This document shows, one piece after another, positions 43,141 through 54,830 of a stretch of 64,000 nucleotides of DNA (position 1 is its first letter; every line of letters begins with the position of its first letter). The notes under the pieces were generated by a model. The model did no database searches. It saw nothing but the letters and a program-made list of their open reading frames with translations, and was not told the DNA's origin. Made by a program: the position numbers and the translations under genes. This stretch comes from Euclidia mi (taxonomy: Eukaryota > Arthropoda > Insecta > Lepidoptera > Erebidae): contig OX123205.2 of NCBI GenBank assembly GCA_944739405.2, forward strand, positions 33,624,475 to 33,688,474, written 5' to 3'.

Positions 43141-43635
43141 CATCATCCTCATAGCGTTATTCCAGTTTCAAACCGATCGCTTACTAGTACTAAATATTAA
43201 CTCTTATAACCTAACCTTGTTAACCAAAAGGGATAGCGGTATTTCGTGGGTAAGAACAGTGTCATATATAGAGGTACTGACTATAAATACGTATAAAGAC
43301 TTTCAAGAATGCAGATTTTTTATAGTCGTAATAGATAACAGCCGAGACCGACGCGCGACGGCTAAACGTGGTTTTCTAGGCATGAGGCAAGCGATAAATA
43401 ACAATTTTATTCTATACACGCATCTAACTCCGAAATGATGGGTGTGAATGAAACAAGAGAGATATGTCAGGATTGTTGCAAATGGCGTTCCGTAGTCTCT
43501 GCCTACCCCTCCGGGAAACAGGCGTGAGTCTATGTATGTATGTAACTCCGAAATTTCAGTGGTGTGCGCCGTGGATGCAAACCCGATACCCTCTGCGGGG
43601 AAGTCTGTTGATATCTCCAGTGAGCTTTCGCTTGC
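43141..43635 (-). mobile_element. SINE family S3, split by an S1 insertion
   Basis: A near-perfect 16-bp TSD TGTGATGTTC(A/T)AAATT (43125-43140 and 43636-43651) brackets the element. The S3 blocks CATCATCCTCATAGCGTTAT, AACCAAAAGGGATAGCGGTA and GCGCCGTGGATGCAAACCCG (decayed B box) are in the order seen at 17165-17500, separated by the nested SINE. Confidence 0.75.
43437..43542 (+). mobile_element. SINE S1 3' fragment nested in S3
   Basis: A 106-bp insert bordered by a perfect 12-bp TSD TAACTCCGAAAT (43425-43436 and 43543-43554). It ends with CTGCCTACCCCTCCGGGAAA, CAGGCGTGAGTC and a TATG repeat. Confidence 0.75.
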
Positions 43636-43654
43636 TGTGATGTTCTAAATTAAT

Positions 43655-44920
43655 ACAGATTATTGTCTTAAAAGAACAATGCCCATTTCTGGCCCAGTTT
43701 GGAACTCATGAACAGCACAATAAAGTTTCAATTAGTTGTTGAATAATCCTTTTTATTTATAACTTAATTTATAGGCATTACTAAAGGTGTGCTGAGAAAC
43801 TTATTCAATAAATAGGTTTAAAAAGATGTGTTAACGTCTAAATAGCCAACACGTAATAGATCAGAAGTTGCCAGTACAGAAATCATAATATTAAATCGAT
43901 TATCACTTCTTCTTTATCGATTTTCTCTACTCAAAATGATTTGAGTTAATAGCAAATCTCTACTTGGTCCTTAAACATTTAAAATGTGTGTATTTTTAAG
44001 GTATATGTGCGATTAACTACAAATAAGTTCGATTTTGAACCAAATATATAGATAACCTATGTCCGAAATCCATATCGATTAATCAATATCATTTAAAAAC
44101 TAAAATGGCAACACTTTTTTTACTCTTAAGTAAATGTCAATAATGTCATAATTATGCAGTTTATTTTGTTTGTTACCTATTTGTTTTGCTCGTGCACATT
44201 GTGAATGCTTTTTATGTTTTTGGATCTTTTACGACTTCTGGCTTTTTCTTTCGGATTTCTACCCTTACCAAATGATTAACTCATTCCTTTCTACTCAAAA
44301 CTACGAAATACTTGAACTATTCTAATAAAAGTGGTTAGACACCTAATGTTTTAAGAGCATATAAAAGTACTTCTTGTAATGAAACTATGAATGTGATGGA
44401 CCTCTAATCAATCTCAAAATTCTAGTTTAACACTCTTTTATCGAATGCAATAACAACTACTACGATTTTTGACTGTCCACATCTGGGCCGGAGTCTCTAA
44501 GAAAAATGGGCATTGTTCTTGCGATGCAATATATGTACATATACCTATTATAAGAATTCCATACATACGATGACAAACTAATGTTATAAGAATAAAACCT
44601 TTGTTATCGTCAAAATAAGAACCGAAGCCTCGAAAGCAATTTGGCACGCATTCTTCAAGACACGGTAATCAATTACTTGTGCAGGTAAACTGATACGATA
44701 CCTGTCGATACTACCTGCCTCATCATTCTCAAAAATAATAGAATAAAAGCAACATCATAAATCATCAGTCAAAAATATAAATTAGTAAATATCGGATCTG
44801 AATTCTCATGCAGGATTATGGAAAGTAAAATTTGTTGCTGATTTTGACTAAGTATATTTATATGTATTTACGCCATATTTCTCAATGCAGAAAGGTAATT
44901 GGATGATTTTATGGAGGTCA
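43655..44920. other. No supported feature
   Basis: A+T-rich DNA with no open frame above 69 codons and no visible element boundaries. Confidence 0.35.
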
Positions 44921-44924
44921 AACT

Positions 44925-45125
44925 TTTTTATTGCTTACGATGTCAGACGAGCCACCTGATGCTAGTAATTTATAAACAAAGCTGTGTGCGAATACACAAA
45001 ACCAAGTCGCTGACTATCGCGATGATGGGGTAAAAGCATAGTAATAGAGTTGAAGAAAGTAGGAGGAGCGGGACGTGGGAGTAGGAATACTGTCACTCAT
45101 CGAACGAAATGCAACAGTATACTAT
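44925..45125 (-). repeat. SINE-like repeat S5, second copy
   Basis: The plus strand runs TTTTATTGCTTACGATGTCA, GACGAGCCACCTGATGCTAG ... ACTCATCGAACGAAATGCAA, parallel to 39706-39960. More diverged. Confidence 0.55.
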
Positions 45126-47789
45126 ACTATTACGTCGATATTCTTTAATTTTTATAGGTCAATACAGCCCTTTTATGCTGAAATGAGAACCAACCCAGGA
45201 AAGACTAAGTCACTCCTTAAATCTGCAAAGAAAATTAAGTCCAAAATACCTATGATTTAGTCTTTAGCATCAAACGGTTGAAGTGCATAAAAAACCAGTA
45301 TTGCTTGATCTCTTTATAGGTCACAAGTCTACACACCAACATATCATATTACACTAGACGTATGTATGTTACATACTTCTTTTGAAGTCAAGCAAACGAT
45401 ATTGTGTATAAACTTATCAATAAATAAAATAAATCAAGTCGTACCCGCGACCGCAGTCTACGTAAACTCGATATTATCTCGACAAGCGATTTAGGTCGTT
45501 ACACTATAAGGATTAAAGGGCACATTGGCTTGACAGGTTTCGTTGAGGATAACTTAGATAACGACAGGAAATGTAGGCAGATGTTTTGATAGCAAACCTG
45601 TATCTTGGGAACAAACATTTACATACTACGAGTATGTTAACAGTTTTATGGGATTATGCGCAGAATACGTTCAAAAGGTTTTTTTGGAACTTGACGTCCT
45701 GTGCGAAGGATTGGCTTTTTTATTGCTGTTTATAGCAGGCGATCCAGGAACCAATTTGTTGACTAACAATTACAAGGCATCAGAGCTGTGCTTGCAGTTA
45801 GAGAACCACGGACCCAATCCAGTGCATACTTAAAATATAAATCGTATTTTAATATTTATTTTAAGAGCATAAATAGGTACACAGGATTAAGAAACATGTT
45901 GAATTTAATTATGCGTATTTTTTTTTTAAATTTGCATGATTGTAATGGGGCGCCGCCTGCATGGCTTTTGTGGACTATGCAAATTGCGGTGACAACTATA
46001 TATAACTATATAAAGTACCAAGTTTGACCCAGTTGAACAAAATAACTTGGATATTCCGGATAATCGTGTTTGGGGATCTTGCAAAATGTGACAATTTTTA
46101 TTTAAGAAATTGTAACTTTGGAATTTGGGTGGTGCAGACTGGCAACTCGTTGTTAGGAGGTTTAGCACCAAATGCGATTATAGTCTATTGACGATGCATT
46201 TTGTTGCTATTGATACAGGCTGGTGGAAATGTACAGTGTAAGGAATGACGGCCGACGTAGAACCGAATATGTCGCTTTGTTTTGCATCACACTGCAAACA
46301 TATTTTGTTATTATTTACCTACTAAACCAAATGTATTCATTACGCATTTGAAACGAAATTGTTAAGAATAACTATAAATCGTATTATGAAATTTTGATAT
46401 GAAATATTAACTCAATAAGTAAATTTTTTTTTTAGGTTACATACCTAACTCTTTTACTACTTTCAATCTCTAAGCACTCATATAATATCATGTTATCCTA
46501 TTTTGAACTCATACAATTGGACTAAAATTAGAGATGAAGAACTTCATGTATCGAAAATTTCCGAAGCGTTATCATGTACGATAGGCTTAAAAGTTGTAAG
46601 TCGCGCGATTTAACAGCAACAAAAAGTTGCTCGTCTGTACTATTTATTTATTATACACAGGGGATTAAATAAATCAATGCTTTCGGTTCGTTTTGTTGCC
46701 AAATTTTCTTAAACACGATTACCGCTGTAATATTGTATTTTCTTTTCTCAGGTGAAAGATGTTGATCGATGTATTTCAATTTTGTTTTCTGTTCGTATAC
46801 ATACTTTTGATGAAAGGAATTGTTATTTTTGCTTTGAAATCTTTTGAGTATTTTATAAAGAGTAGATTTTTAAAACATCTTAGTCTTAAAAAGTGAGATT
46901 GATTCGTTTAAAATTCGCGCTAATGCATTATCTGTCTTTGTCAGTTTTTTATACTTGATATAAGTATAAATATATTTGTTTCGAAATATTTTTCTTTTTA
47001 TTGCTTTCTTACTTTGAAGACCATGTTACGGAAACACGATGGTAAATGGGAATTGATGCTCTCGAAATTCGCAAACATCAATAGTATGGCACAACAAAAC
47101 TACTCCTTCTGGGAAAAACAATGCTCTTTAAATTATTTTGAAAAGATTTCTTGGAAAGGTCATACTGCACGAGATACTGCACAAGTTAGCTCGCTGGTAA
47201 ACTGGCACATACGAGTAAGAAATGAGCGATGAAAGCATATCGAGCTGGACGAATATTATCTCTGTCAGGCGACCGCTTATACCACTACGCTTTTAAATGA
47301 GCAGTCTTTTACCGGCATAATTTGTTTTATTTTTCGAATCGTTGAGATTTATATTCCTCATGAATCACTCTGGCCATTAATACCTTCACTAAAATCGGTT
47401 TGGTAGTTTTTGAGTTTACCACTTACAGATAAACAGGCAGACGCAGCGGCAAGGTTTTTATATATTGATAAACAGTGATAACGAATACAACCTTCCTTTC
47501 TACGACCTGCAACCATTCTATCTCAAAACCTTACTAACATAAATATACGATGGCAAAAGAAACAACATTACCCTATAAAATGCACATAAATCATGTCACC
47601 AAACTCAATCTATCTCTATCACACCACAGCAGTGGAGCTGAGGCAAAGAATATGTGTATTTTTCATTTAGTACCAGTAATGTTACCGTATGCCCAAAAAC
47701 GGCGGCTATAAATTCAATCTACGGATCATACTTGACTCGGGTAACAGAGCTTGGCGCTCTTTATCACATACGCACACACATGGGCTTTG
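45126..47789. other. 2.7 kb without supported feature
   Basis: Only short open frames (up to 81 codons), none with a motif. 47390-47470 (AAATCGGTTTGGTAGTTTTT) resembles a retroelement 3' end. Confidence 0.4.
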
Positions 47790-48275
47790 CCTATATCCAT
47801 AAAGCAGGCTCAAACTATAACTTCCTTTAAAAAGTTATTAAAAGACTACTATTTATCTATTTAATATTTTCTATCTATTGTCAAACTCATACTTTGTTCT
47901 ATCTTCCATTTCCTACACTTTTATGTATGTATTATATATTTATAATTATTTATGTATATTTATGTAGTATATTTTTCAGTATTTTATGTGTGTATTTTTA
48001 GCACTATGTATGTAAATATTAGTTTTATTTCTTAATTTGTTTATTTTTTATTTTTTTTATCGTGTTTACTGTACCTAAAAAATTTGAATAAATCATCAGT
48101 ATCACCAAACTGCCCTTTTCCAGGCTCCTTGCTTTTTTAGTCCATCCAAAGGTTGCCTGGAAGATATTGCTTATAAGTGATAAGGCCGCCATTTGTACAT
48201 TAACTTTTACAAATAAGTATAACAAATTGTAGTACTTTGGTGTACAATAAAGATGATTTGATTGATTGATTGATT
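47790..48275 (+). mobile_element. 3' end of a LINE B relative
   Basis: The last codons read LPISIKQAQTITSFKKLLKD then YYLSI-stop, aligning with LPETIRQAQSLTVFKKLVTN of LINE B. The 3' UTR has AAAGGTTGCCTGGAAGATAT, the stem-loop at 48166-48181, AAGGCCGCCATTTGTAC, GTGTACAATAAAGATG and a (GATT)n tail. 5' sequence is missing. Confidence 0.75.
48166..48181 (+). promoter_or_regulatory. 3' UTR stem-loop of LINE B relative
   Basis: ATTGCTT-AT-AAGTGAT can pair over 7 bp as RNA with two G-U pairs, at the same place as the LINE B stem. Confidence 0.5.
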
Positions 48276-49084
48276 GATGGGTGGCAGAGAGGAATGGGAG
48301 AAGGAGAAATCCGTATTGTTTTTAGAAGATACCAAGCTGATTTTGCTAGGTATTATTAGGATAGGCCATAGGCCTTTCCTAAGGCCATTTTCAAAGTGTT
48401 TGGATCAAAATCAGCGGATTTCGTTAACCTATATTATTCTCTATGGAAATATTCAAGAATACTTTCTTAGTAAGCTTCTGCGTTATTAATGCAAGCCAGT
48501 ACAAATTACCCAAATCTCATGTTTCCAGCTTCAGTAGTTTTTTATTTAAAAAAAAGACAACTCCCGCATAAGGCAATGCGGTGACATTAAATGTGTAATC
48601 CAGGTGTAGGTTTTTATTTACCTATAGCTAGTGTTCTCACTCTGGTGTATGTCCGGCAGTGATCGTGTTTAGGCTAATATGATGATGATGATTAATCACT
48701 GGCCGGTCTATTAACTGACTTTTAAAACTTGATCTTCGTAACAACGTACATGGCTCATTTTAATAGTCTTTCGAGAATATTATGGAGAACTCTCTAACAT
48801 GCACATTACCTCAAGATGTTCCTTCGCTTATAGCTGTGGTACGTTGAACAAATACTGTCTAACCCGGAAGTCATATTCCACTCCTGGCGTCAACACTTCC
48901 ACTTATCCTTGCGCCATCGGAAACCAAAACAAAGAACGTCCCATCCTCTTTTAGATAAAATCTCTTAAAATCTGTCTTTGAATTCACCACTGACAAAAAG
49001 ATGTAGGGTGGTTTCCTCCCTTAATTATAACGACGTCACTAATCTTTTTCTCTTTGGACTACTGCCTTTTTAACCGCAACGTAT
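48276..49084. other. LINE-tail and S4 scraps; no gene
   Basis: 48640-48700 ends with GATGATGATG after a GTCCGGCAGTGATCG block (LINE tail). 48740-48850 has TTTCGAGAATATTATGGAGA and ACCTCAAGATGTTCCTTCGC (SINE S4). The remainder is unassigned. Confidence 0.45.
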
Positions 49085-49500
49085 CAAATGTCGTGAGGGA
49101 TGAAAAATGGCCACCCTTAGACCTCTAACCGACAAGCTACGTTACAGGAATAAGCGGCGCGATACGCGATGTACCAAACGCAGGCGGAAAAGCTACCTGC
49201 AGGATATAAACTTCCTTGGCCAACTTGGAAGGCACTCAATAGGCTGCGCATCCAGTTTGGCAGTTCTAAAGATAATCTGTCAAGGTGGGGTTTTATCGAC
49301 CCAAGCGAAAATAAGTGCGACTGCGGCGTATCACTTCAGAAAATTAGCCATAATATGCTGACGTGTCACACAAGCCCACAATCGTGCATACTTGACGACA
49401 TGTAGGTTCAAAGCAAGACCCAATGCGATACGCGTTGCTGAGTACTGGGTTTAAACCAAGTAACAAATTTTCCCATCGACACGAGAAGAAGAAGTCACAG
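49085..49500 (+). pseudogene. LINE A', C-terminal and 3' UTR fragment
   Basis: In the frame from 49169 it reads AEKLPAGYKLPWPTWKALNR then LRIQFG..KDNLSRWGFID and CDCGVSLQKISHNMLTC. This aligns closely with the LINE A C-terminus (AEKLPPGAKLPWPTWKALNR, CDCGVSSQTMDHLLSC). The frame breaks after ILDDM; ACCCAATGCGATACGCGTTG continues the similarity in another frame. The 3' UTR end CATCGACACGAGAAGAAGAA matches CATCGACACGATAAGTAAAT of LINE A but carries a different simple-repeat tail. The RT palm is absent. Confidence 0.8.
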
Positions 49501-50717
49501 AAATCGGAGCGTCGCAAAAAAAGGATGTTGGAGAAGGAAAACGGGTTGGGCTGCCTTTGAATGCCTTCAAGGCTCTACTACTTGTAACTACAAAGATGAG
49601 CTACGTTAGCGATCAGCAACTATGCTATGCGAACGAAATATATGGCGCCTTCAGCGCTCTGTACTTTACTTCATCTCGCCCGCTACCATTGCGAACTGTG
49701 CTTGAACATCGCTTCGCTCACCGTTCCGCCTAATACCGTGGCCTAACTTTAAGGTTGTTTTTGTAGGGCGCGTCTTGTCGACACCTTTTATTCTAGAAGG
49801 GTTAACTTTTTACTTGATGGGTTGATTTGTTGGTATGTAAAAAGGTGGTTTTATTGGGGATGGAATTGAGATTATATGTTTCAGTCTTGTTTTAAGGTTA
49901 TTTTGTTAATTTGTTTCTGGGGACCACGAATACTGCGGAGAGAATATTTTTGAGATAAATTAAGAATTACACTTAATAAGACAATTTTGTAGTATTATAT
50001 TATATCTCTTACTAATATATAATTGACTAGCTACTCCTCTGAACCCGTAGTTTATACCGTAATAGCCTGCAGCCTGCCTCGATAAATGGGCTACCTATCA
50101 TAAAAATAATCCATCCAGATCGAATTAGTAGTTTTGAGATAAGCGCGTTCAACTTATCAAAATAACAAAAACGTCAGCTTTATAAAATTGTCTTTCCTGA
50201 ATTTTCATACAAAACCACTAAACCGATTTTCTGATAATCTTTATTTCATATTTCATATCCTAGTAAAAAAAACATCAAACATACTATTCAGCATGAACAC
50301 TTAACCCTTTATAAGGCAGAGGGAACTAGGGCAGTTACAAATTTAAACTAAATGGATTTTGTAAGCCAAGATGTTATGAATGCCTTATGAATTTTTTTTT
50401 CTTGAAAATCGGTGGGAAAATTTTAGAATATTTGGTGGCAATATAGTTGCCGCTACCTGTAAAAGACTATGAAAAATAAAATAAGGTTTATTCTTAATGC
50501 AAATTTTTATTTCTTTCTCTATGTCTTATCGATAATTATAGTTCGTGTTAATACATAGTATATATACGTAATTATTAGGGTGGCAGGCTGATTTCTTTTG
50601 GTGTCAACAATATGAATCGAGAAAAACAATATCATATCGTTTCGGGGAGTCAGTAGCTTTGAATAAACTGACACTAGTTTAAACAATGGAATTTTGGTAT
50701 GGGTTACGTAGGTAGTT
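49501..50717. other. No supported feature
   Basis: Unassigned DNA; 49650-49745 is relatively G+C-rich but non-coding as far as I can see. Confidence 0.35.
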
Positions 50718-51174
50718 TTATTTTTTGAAAATCAATTTGGTTTTCAAAAAAATAAAACTTCATCGTTGGCCATATTTCAACTATTCCAAAGTATTTGGGA
50801 AAATATAAACAAAAGAAGAGATGCAAAGTTTTATTCCTCGATATGTCAAAAGCTTTTGATTGTGTGCATTTTAATATTTTATTAAATCAATTAGAAAATA
50901 TAGGTAAGTATAAGAGGCGTGGCGAAAGAGCTAATAAAATTATATCTAGAAAATAGGAAGCAAGCCACTGTCATCGAAACTTTCGATACTATCACTACTA
51001 CTACCTACTATACTACCACTAACACATTAGTGCCTATTCAATCAAGGTTCGAAAAGGCATTACTAGGTGTTCCACAAGGCAGCATATTGGGCTCATTATT
51101 ATTTTTAATTTACGTAAATAACCTGCCTAACTTAACTAACCATCTGTGCATTATGTATGCAGATGATGCTACAA

Positions 51175-51262
51175 AATAAATCTGGCGAAATGTGGCTGTA
51201 GTATTTACACCTCTGCCTACCCCTTCTAGGATACAGGCGTGAGACTATAAATAAATAAAAAA
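51175..51262 (+). mobile_element. SINE S1 3' fragment inserted at the YADD codons of LINE D
   Basis: An 88-bp insert with perfect 12-bp TSD ATGATGCTACAA (51163-51174 and 51263-51274). It carries CTGCCTACCCCTTCTAGGAT and ACAGGCGTGAGACTATAAAT. 5'-truncated. Confidence 0.8.
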
Positions 51263-51361
51263 ATGATGCTACAATCTTTATATGTAATGATAATTTAAAT
51301 GACACTGAATATAAAATTGAAATAAATAATACATTAAATATAAAATTAAATAAACTTAAAA

Positions 51362-51608
51362 TATACGCTCATGCCTGTATCCCCGAAGGGGTGGGCAGAG
51401 GCGTAATATTACATCCACATTTTGCCATGCATTTTTAGGTCCCACGTAATAGGGGGCGAGCCTATTGCCATTACCGGGCACATCACCAGACTCCGTGCTG
51501 CTACTGAGTATTCGGAAAAACCCAGTAACACTTTTGACCAACCCGGGAATCGAACCCTGGACCTCCGATCAGCAGTCGCATACGCTTTCCACTGGACCAC
51601 GGAGGCAG
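51362..51608 (-). mobile_element. tRNA-derived SINE, family S1, full length in LINE D
   Basis: A perfect 11-bp TSD TAAACTTAAAA (51351-51361 and 51609-51619). The minus-strand head is CTGCCTCCGTGGTCCAGTGG (A box) and GGTCCAGGGTTCGATTCCCG (B box). The body and tail match the 20.9-kb copy. Confidence 0.85.
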
Positions 51609-52076
51609 TAAACTTAAAAGTAAATTTGACAAATCAAAATAGATGCAATTTCGGAATTATAAAAATAAGCCATCATCGTTGAATATACGTGAATCGGATA
51701 CATTTATAGAAGAGGTAAATCAAATATATATATCCTTGGAGTTACAATAGTCCATCACTTAAATTGGAAACATGATATTGAAAAAAAAAAACAAAAGGTT
51801 ATCGAAACACAGTTATACCGTATCTATACTTGCCGAAACAACTTCTGTCAATACTGCAAAATTAGCCTATTTTGGTTATGTATATCCATTGTTAACCTAC
51901 GGAGTGATATATTAAGGCAACTCATGTGATGTACAATCTACATTTGTTCTACAAAAAAGTGTCCCCGCATTATCTATAATATGCAAAGTATGGACTCTCT
52001 TAAATGTGTCTTTAGTGAAAGCATTGTAATATTGATATGACAAAGATTGATAAAGCAGGCTACGGTAAAGAAAGAC

Positions 52077-52345
52077 TCATCATCCTCTAGGCGTTATCCC
52101 AGTTACAGCCCGGGTCCCCTTACTAGTCTAACCAGATGTTACAGAATATCAGCTTTTCAACAGAACGACTATCGTTCGATCTCCGCAACCCAAATGGGTA
52201 GCGATATTCCATGGCTTTGACCAGTATCAGTTTATTTGAGCTGCTGGCTCCCGTAGCGACTGTCAAAAATCTTCATGACATCCGGGACCGGCGTTTTAAC
52301 GTGCTCTCCGAGGCACGTGGCAAGCTATAATTAACAATTTAATAC
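52077..52345 (-). repeat. SINE family S3, head missing
   Basis: CATCCTCTAGGCGTTATCCC, CGCAACCCAAATGGGTAGCG, CATGACATCCGGGACCGGCG and CGTGCTCTCCGAGGCACGTG follow the order of 17165-17500. The tRNA-like head is absent. Confidence 0.65.
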
Positions 52346-52349
52346 GCAC

Positions 52350-53044
52350 ATACTTACTTGGAAAATTTTGTGATCTAATTACGCAAAGATGATCTAATTA
52401 TGCATAGCACGGTATGACGTAACACCTGGCTTCCTATTTAAAATCCTAATCTATTAACTTCACTCACTGATTATAATACACAAAATAATTTCTACAGGTT
52501 CTACTTTTTGTATAACTTTAGTTTGAATTTAGTGTAAAAGGACTGGTACTGAGAGCTTTACGTCCCCGACGAAACAAAGTAGCGCACTGAATTTACCTTT
52601 GTAAACTTTGTTTAACTCATATACGTAAAGTATATAAACAAAATCGTTCTCTATAATAGCTATGTCTTTATCCAAATAATATTTCTATATTAAGTTAGTT
52701 GTAAATGGTCATAATAAATCTAATATGTCTAGTCTTAGATAAATCTTAGTGCGCATTTAGGCTTGGTCATAAGTAATATTCGTCTTTTAGACGTGATAAT
52801 TGCAAGCTCAAACGCGTAGGACATTAATACCTGTAAGTAGTTTACTTTGGCCCTTGACATAAATGGTAAAGTCAGTGCATACAAATATTGTTATGTAAAC
52901 CTTAAGTTTGTTTGGACGCGCTCTTTTCAGAAACAACTATACCTCTATTTAACTTTATTATTACTTATTAACAACATTGTTTCGGAGGCTATATTGTTAA
53001 TTCTGACGAAACGCGCTTGGCTAGCGCGATGGACAGTGGCCTAA
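52350..53044. other. No supported feature
   Basis: A+T-rich, without recognised elements. Confidence 0.35.
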
Positions 53045-53299
53045 ACATTATCATATTTTAAGAAGAGGCCCGTGTCCAGCAGTGGGACAGTTTAAAGGGC
53101 TGGTGATGATGATGTTTTGTAAAGGTGGTCCAACACCACCCTTATGACTAAGGGGTTTGAAAAATAGATTAAGTAAGACCGATTCTCAGACTTAAAGAAT
53201 ATACATATAAAATTTCATACAACTCAGTAAGTATAGCCGTTTCGGAGGAGTATTGTGACTAACACTGTAAAACATTTTTTTTTACACCGGTATGCCCCT
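53045..53299 (+). repeat. LINE tail followed by repeat R6
   Basis: GAGGCCCGTGTCCAGCAGTG, GGACAG and GGCTGGTGATGATGATG form a LINE 3' tail (53066-53115). The next 160 bp (CAACACCACCCTTATGACTA, AGCCGTTTCGGAGGAGTATT, GACTAACACTGT) parallel 54640-54830. Confidence 0.5.
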
Positions 53300-53305
53300 G
53301 ACGTG

Positions 53306-54294
53306 CGCTCTCCCCAACGCTGTTCATCTTGCATATCAATGACTTGTTGTCAATTGAGAACATGCATTGCTATGCAGATGACAGTACGGGTGAGGCGCGG
53401 TACACCAGCCACCAGAATGTCCCTCGGAGCCAGGTACAGGAAAGACGATTGCAACTTGTGTCTGAAGTCGAGGACTCTCTAGGGCGCGCCTCCAACTGGG
53501 GTGAAAAGAACCTTGTTCAATTTAACCCCACTAAGACACAATTATGCGCGTTCACTGCGAAGAAGGACCCTTTCGTTATAGCGCCTCGGTTTCAAGGAGT
53601 ACCCCTGCATATTGCCGAGAATATTGGGATCCTCGGCGTCGAAATATCGAACAAAGTCCAATTTGGGAGTCAATTGGCAAGCAAGAAGCTGGGAGTGCTG
53701 AACCGGGCTAAGCGGTACTTCACACCAAGCCAACAGCTTATGCTTTATAAAGCGCAAGTCCGGCCACATGTGGAGTACTGCTCACATCTCTGGGCCGGAG
53801 CGCCAAAATATCAGCTTGATCCACTTGACTCCCTACAGAGACGAGCTGTTCGAATCGTCGATGATCCCGATCTCACGGCTAGACTAGAGTCGCTGGAGCA
53901 GCGGAGAGATTTTGGTTCTCTCTGCGTATTTTACCGACTTTTTCACGGGGAGTGCTCCGAAGAATTGTTTAATTTGATACCAGGGTCACCCTTCTACCAA
54001 CGTACCACTCGCCGACGCAGTAGAGTTCACCCGTACTACCTAGAAGCGTTCTCATCTAGTACGGTGCGCTTCCAGCGATCTTTTCCTGCGATGCTTCCTG
54101 ATCCTGCTGCGGTGTTTCCCGAGCACTATGACTTGTCCTTCTTCAAACGAGGTTTAAAGAGAGCATTACTTTCACGGTAGGCAGCGGCTTTGCTGCGTAT
54201 ACCCTGACATTAGCGAAGTCCATGAGCAGCGGTTACCGTTAACCATCAGATGGGCCGTTCGCTCGTCTGTCACTAGCAGCAATAAAAAAAAAAA
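53306..54294 (+). mobile_element. LINE E, 5'-truncated, poly-A tail, TSD GACGTG
   Basis: It is bracketed by GACGTG at 53300-53305 and 54295-54300. It starts inside RT motif B and ends with a 3' UTR (GGTTACCGTTAACCATCAGA, TGGGCCGTTCGCTCGTCTGT) and an 11-nt A tail after AGCAGCAAT. The open frame indicates a recent insertion. Confidence 0.8.
53308..54180 (+). CDS. LINE E reverse transcriptase, C-terminal half (open, no ATG)
   Basis: The frame enters at LSPTLFILHINDLLSIENMH (end of RT motif B), followed by the catalytic box HCYADDST (YADD at 53371-53382). Next are a thumb-like region (NPTKTQLCAF, ENIGILGVEI), AQVRPHVEYCSHLWAGAPKY, LDSLQRRAVRIV and the C-terminal RRDFGSLCVFYRLFHGECSE...TVRFQRSF segment, ending in FFKRGLKRALLSR. 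This C-terminus is typical of an abundant lepidopteran CR1/Jockey-group LINE. There is no initiator ATG; the copy is simply truncated, with motif A and the endonuclease lost. It is open for about 290 codons and more G+C-rich than its surroundings. Confidence 0.85.
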   Translation, partial: LSPTLFILHINDLLSIENMHCYADDSTGEARYTSHQNVPRSQVQERRLQLVSEVEDSLGRASNWGEKNLVQFNPTKTQLCAFTAKKDPFVIAPRFQGVPLHIAENIGILGVEISNKVQFGSQLASKKLGVLNRAKRYFTPSQQLMLYKAQVRPHVEYCSHLWAGAPKYQLDPLDSLQRRAVRIVDDPDLTARLESLEQRRDFGSLCVFYRLFHGECSEELFNLIPGSPFYQRTTRRRSRVHPYYLEAFSSSTVRFQRSFPAMLPDPAAVFPEHYDLSFFKRGLKRALLSR

Positions 54295-54384
54295 GACGTG
54301 GTCAACAGATCAAGTGATATGATTAAACTAGAGGACGCCAGCAGCTATGCCTGCACATTTTTTAAATTTATCTGTTTTGACCAA

Positions 54385-54540
54385 TCCCGTAGGTATTTCG
54401 AGAAATCCCTTCTTAGTGCACTCCCACGGTCCCCAAGGAACATACATGCCAAATTTCAGCTTCCTGCGCCCAATAATTTCGGCTGTAGCGTGTCTGTCAG
54501 TCAGTCAGTAACGCAAGGATTTTATATATTAAGATTACTA
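54385..54540 (+). repeat. Dispersed repeat R5, plus copy
   Basis: AATCCCTTCTTAGTGCACTC, AAGGAACATACATGCC, AAATTTCAGCTTCCTGCGCC and GTCTGTCAGTCAGTCAGTAA. Followed at a short distance by R6. Confidence 0.65.
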
Positions 54541-54639
54541 ATATGCCAATAAAAAAATAAGGCTTGGTACTTTAAGGCTGAAAATTAAGGATTGTATGTA
54601 AATTATAATGCCACATCATTAAAAAATAAAAATAAAAAA

Positions 54640-54830
54640 AGAACAAATACGAAAAAAAATTTTTTGGGTTGGCCACCCTTACGACTTGGGGATTCGAAAA
54701 ATAGATTACAACCGATTGTGAGGCCTACCGAATATACATTCAAATTTCATACAAATCGGTCCAGCCGTTTCGGAGGAGTATTTTAACTAACACTGTGACA
54801 CGAGTATTTTATATATATAGATCTATAACG
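54640..54830 (+). repeat. Dispersed repeat R6
   Basis: GGCCACCCTTACGACTTGGG, CAAATTTCATACAAATCGGT, CCAGCCGTTTCGGAGGAGTA and ACACTGTGACACGAGT, ending in a TATA repeat. It resembles an RTE-type LINE or SINE 3' end. Confidence 0.5.

Larger units (their letters stand above)
50718..52045 (+). pseudogene. LINE D reverse transcriptase relic with two nested SINEs
   Basis: The segments read FENQFGFQKNKTSSLAIFQL, KVLFLDMSKAFDCVHFNILL (motif A), RGVAKELIKLYLENRKQATV, LLGVPQGSILGSLLFLIYVN (motif B) and CIMYADDAT (YADD at 51156-51167). Skipping the SINE, the frame resumes exactly as TIFICNDNLNDTEYKIEINN. After a second SINE it decays, but AKLAYFGYVYPLLTYGVIY shows the C-terminal part. Frameshifts near 50845 and 50905 and stops after 51620 make it dead. 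It belongs to a CR1/Jockey-type LINE different from A, B and E. The endonuclease is not present. Confidence 0.8.
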
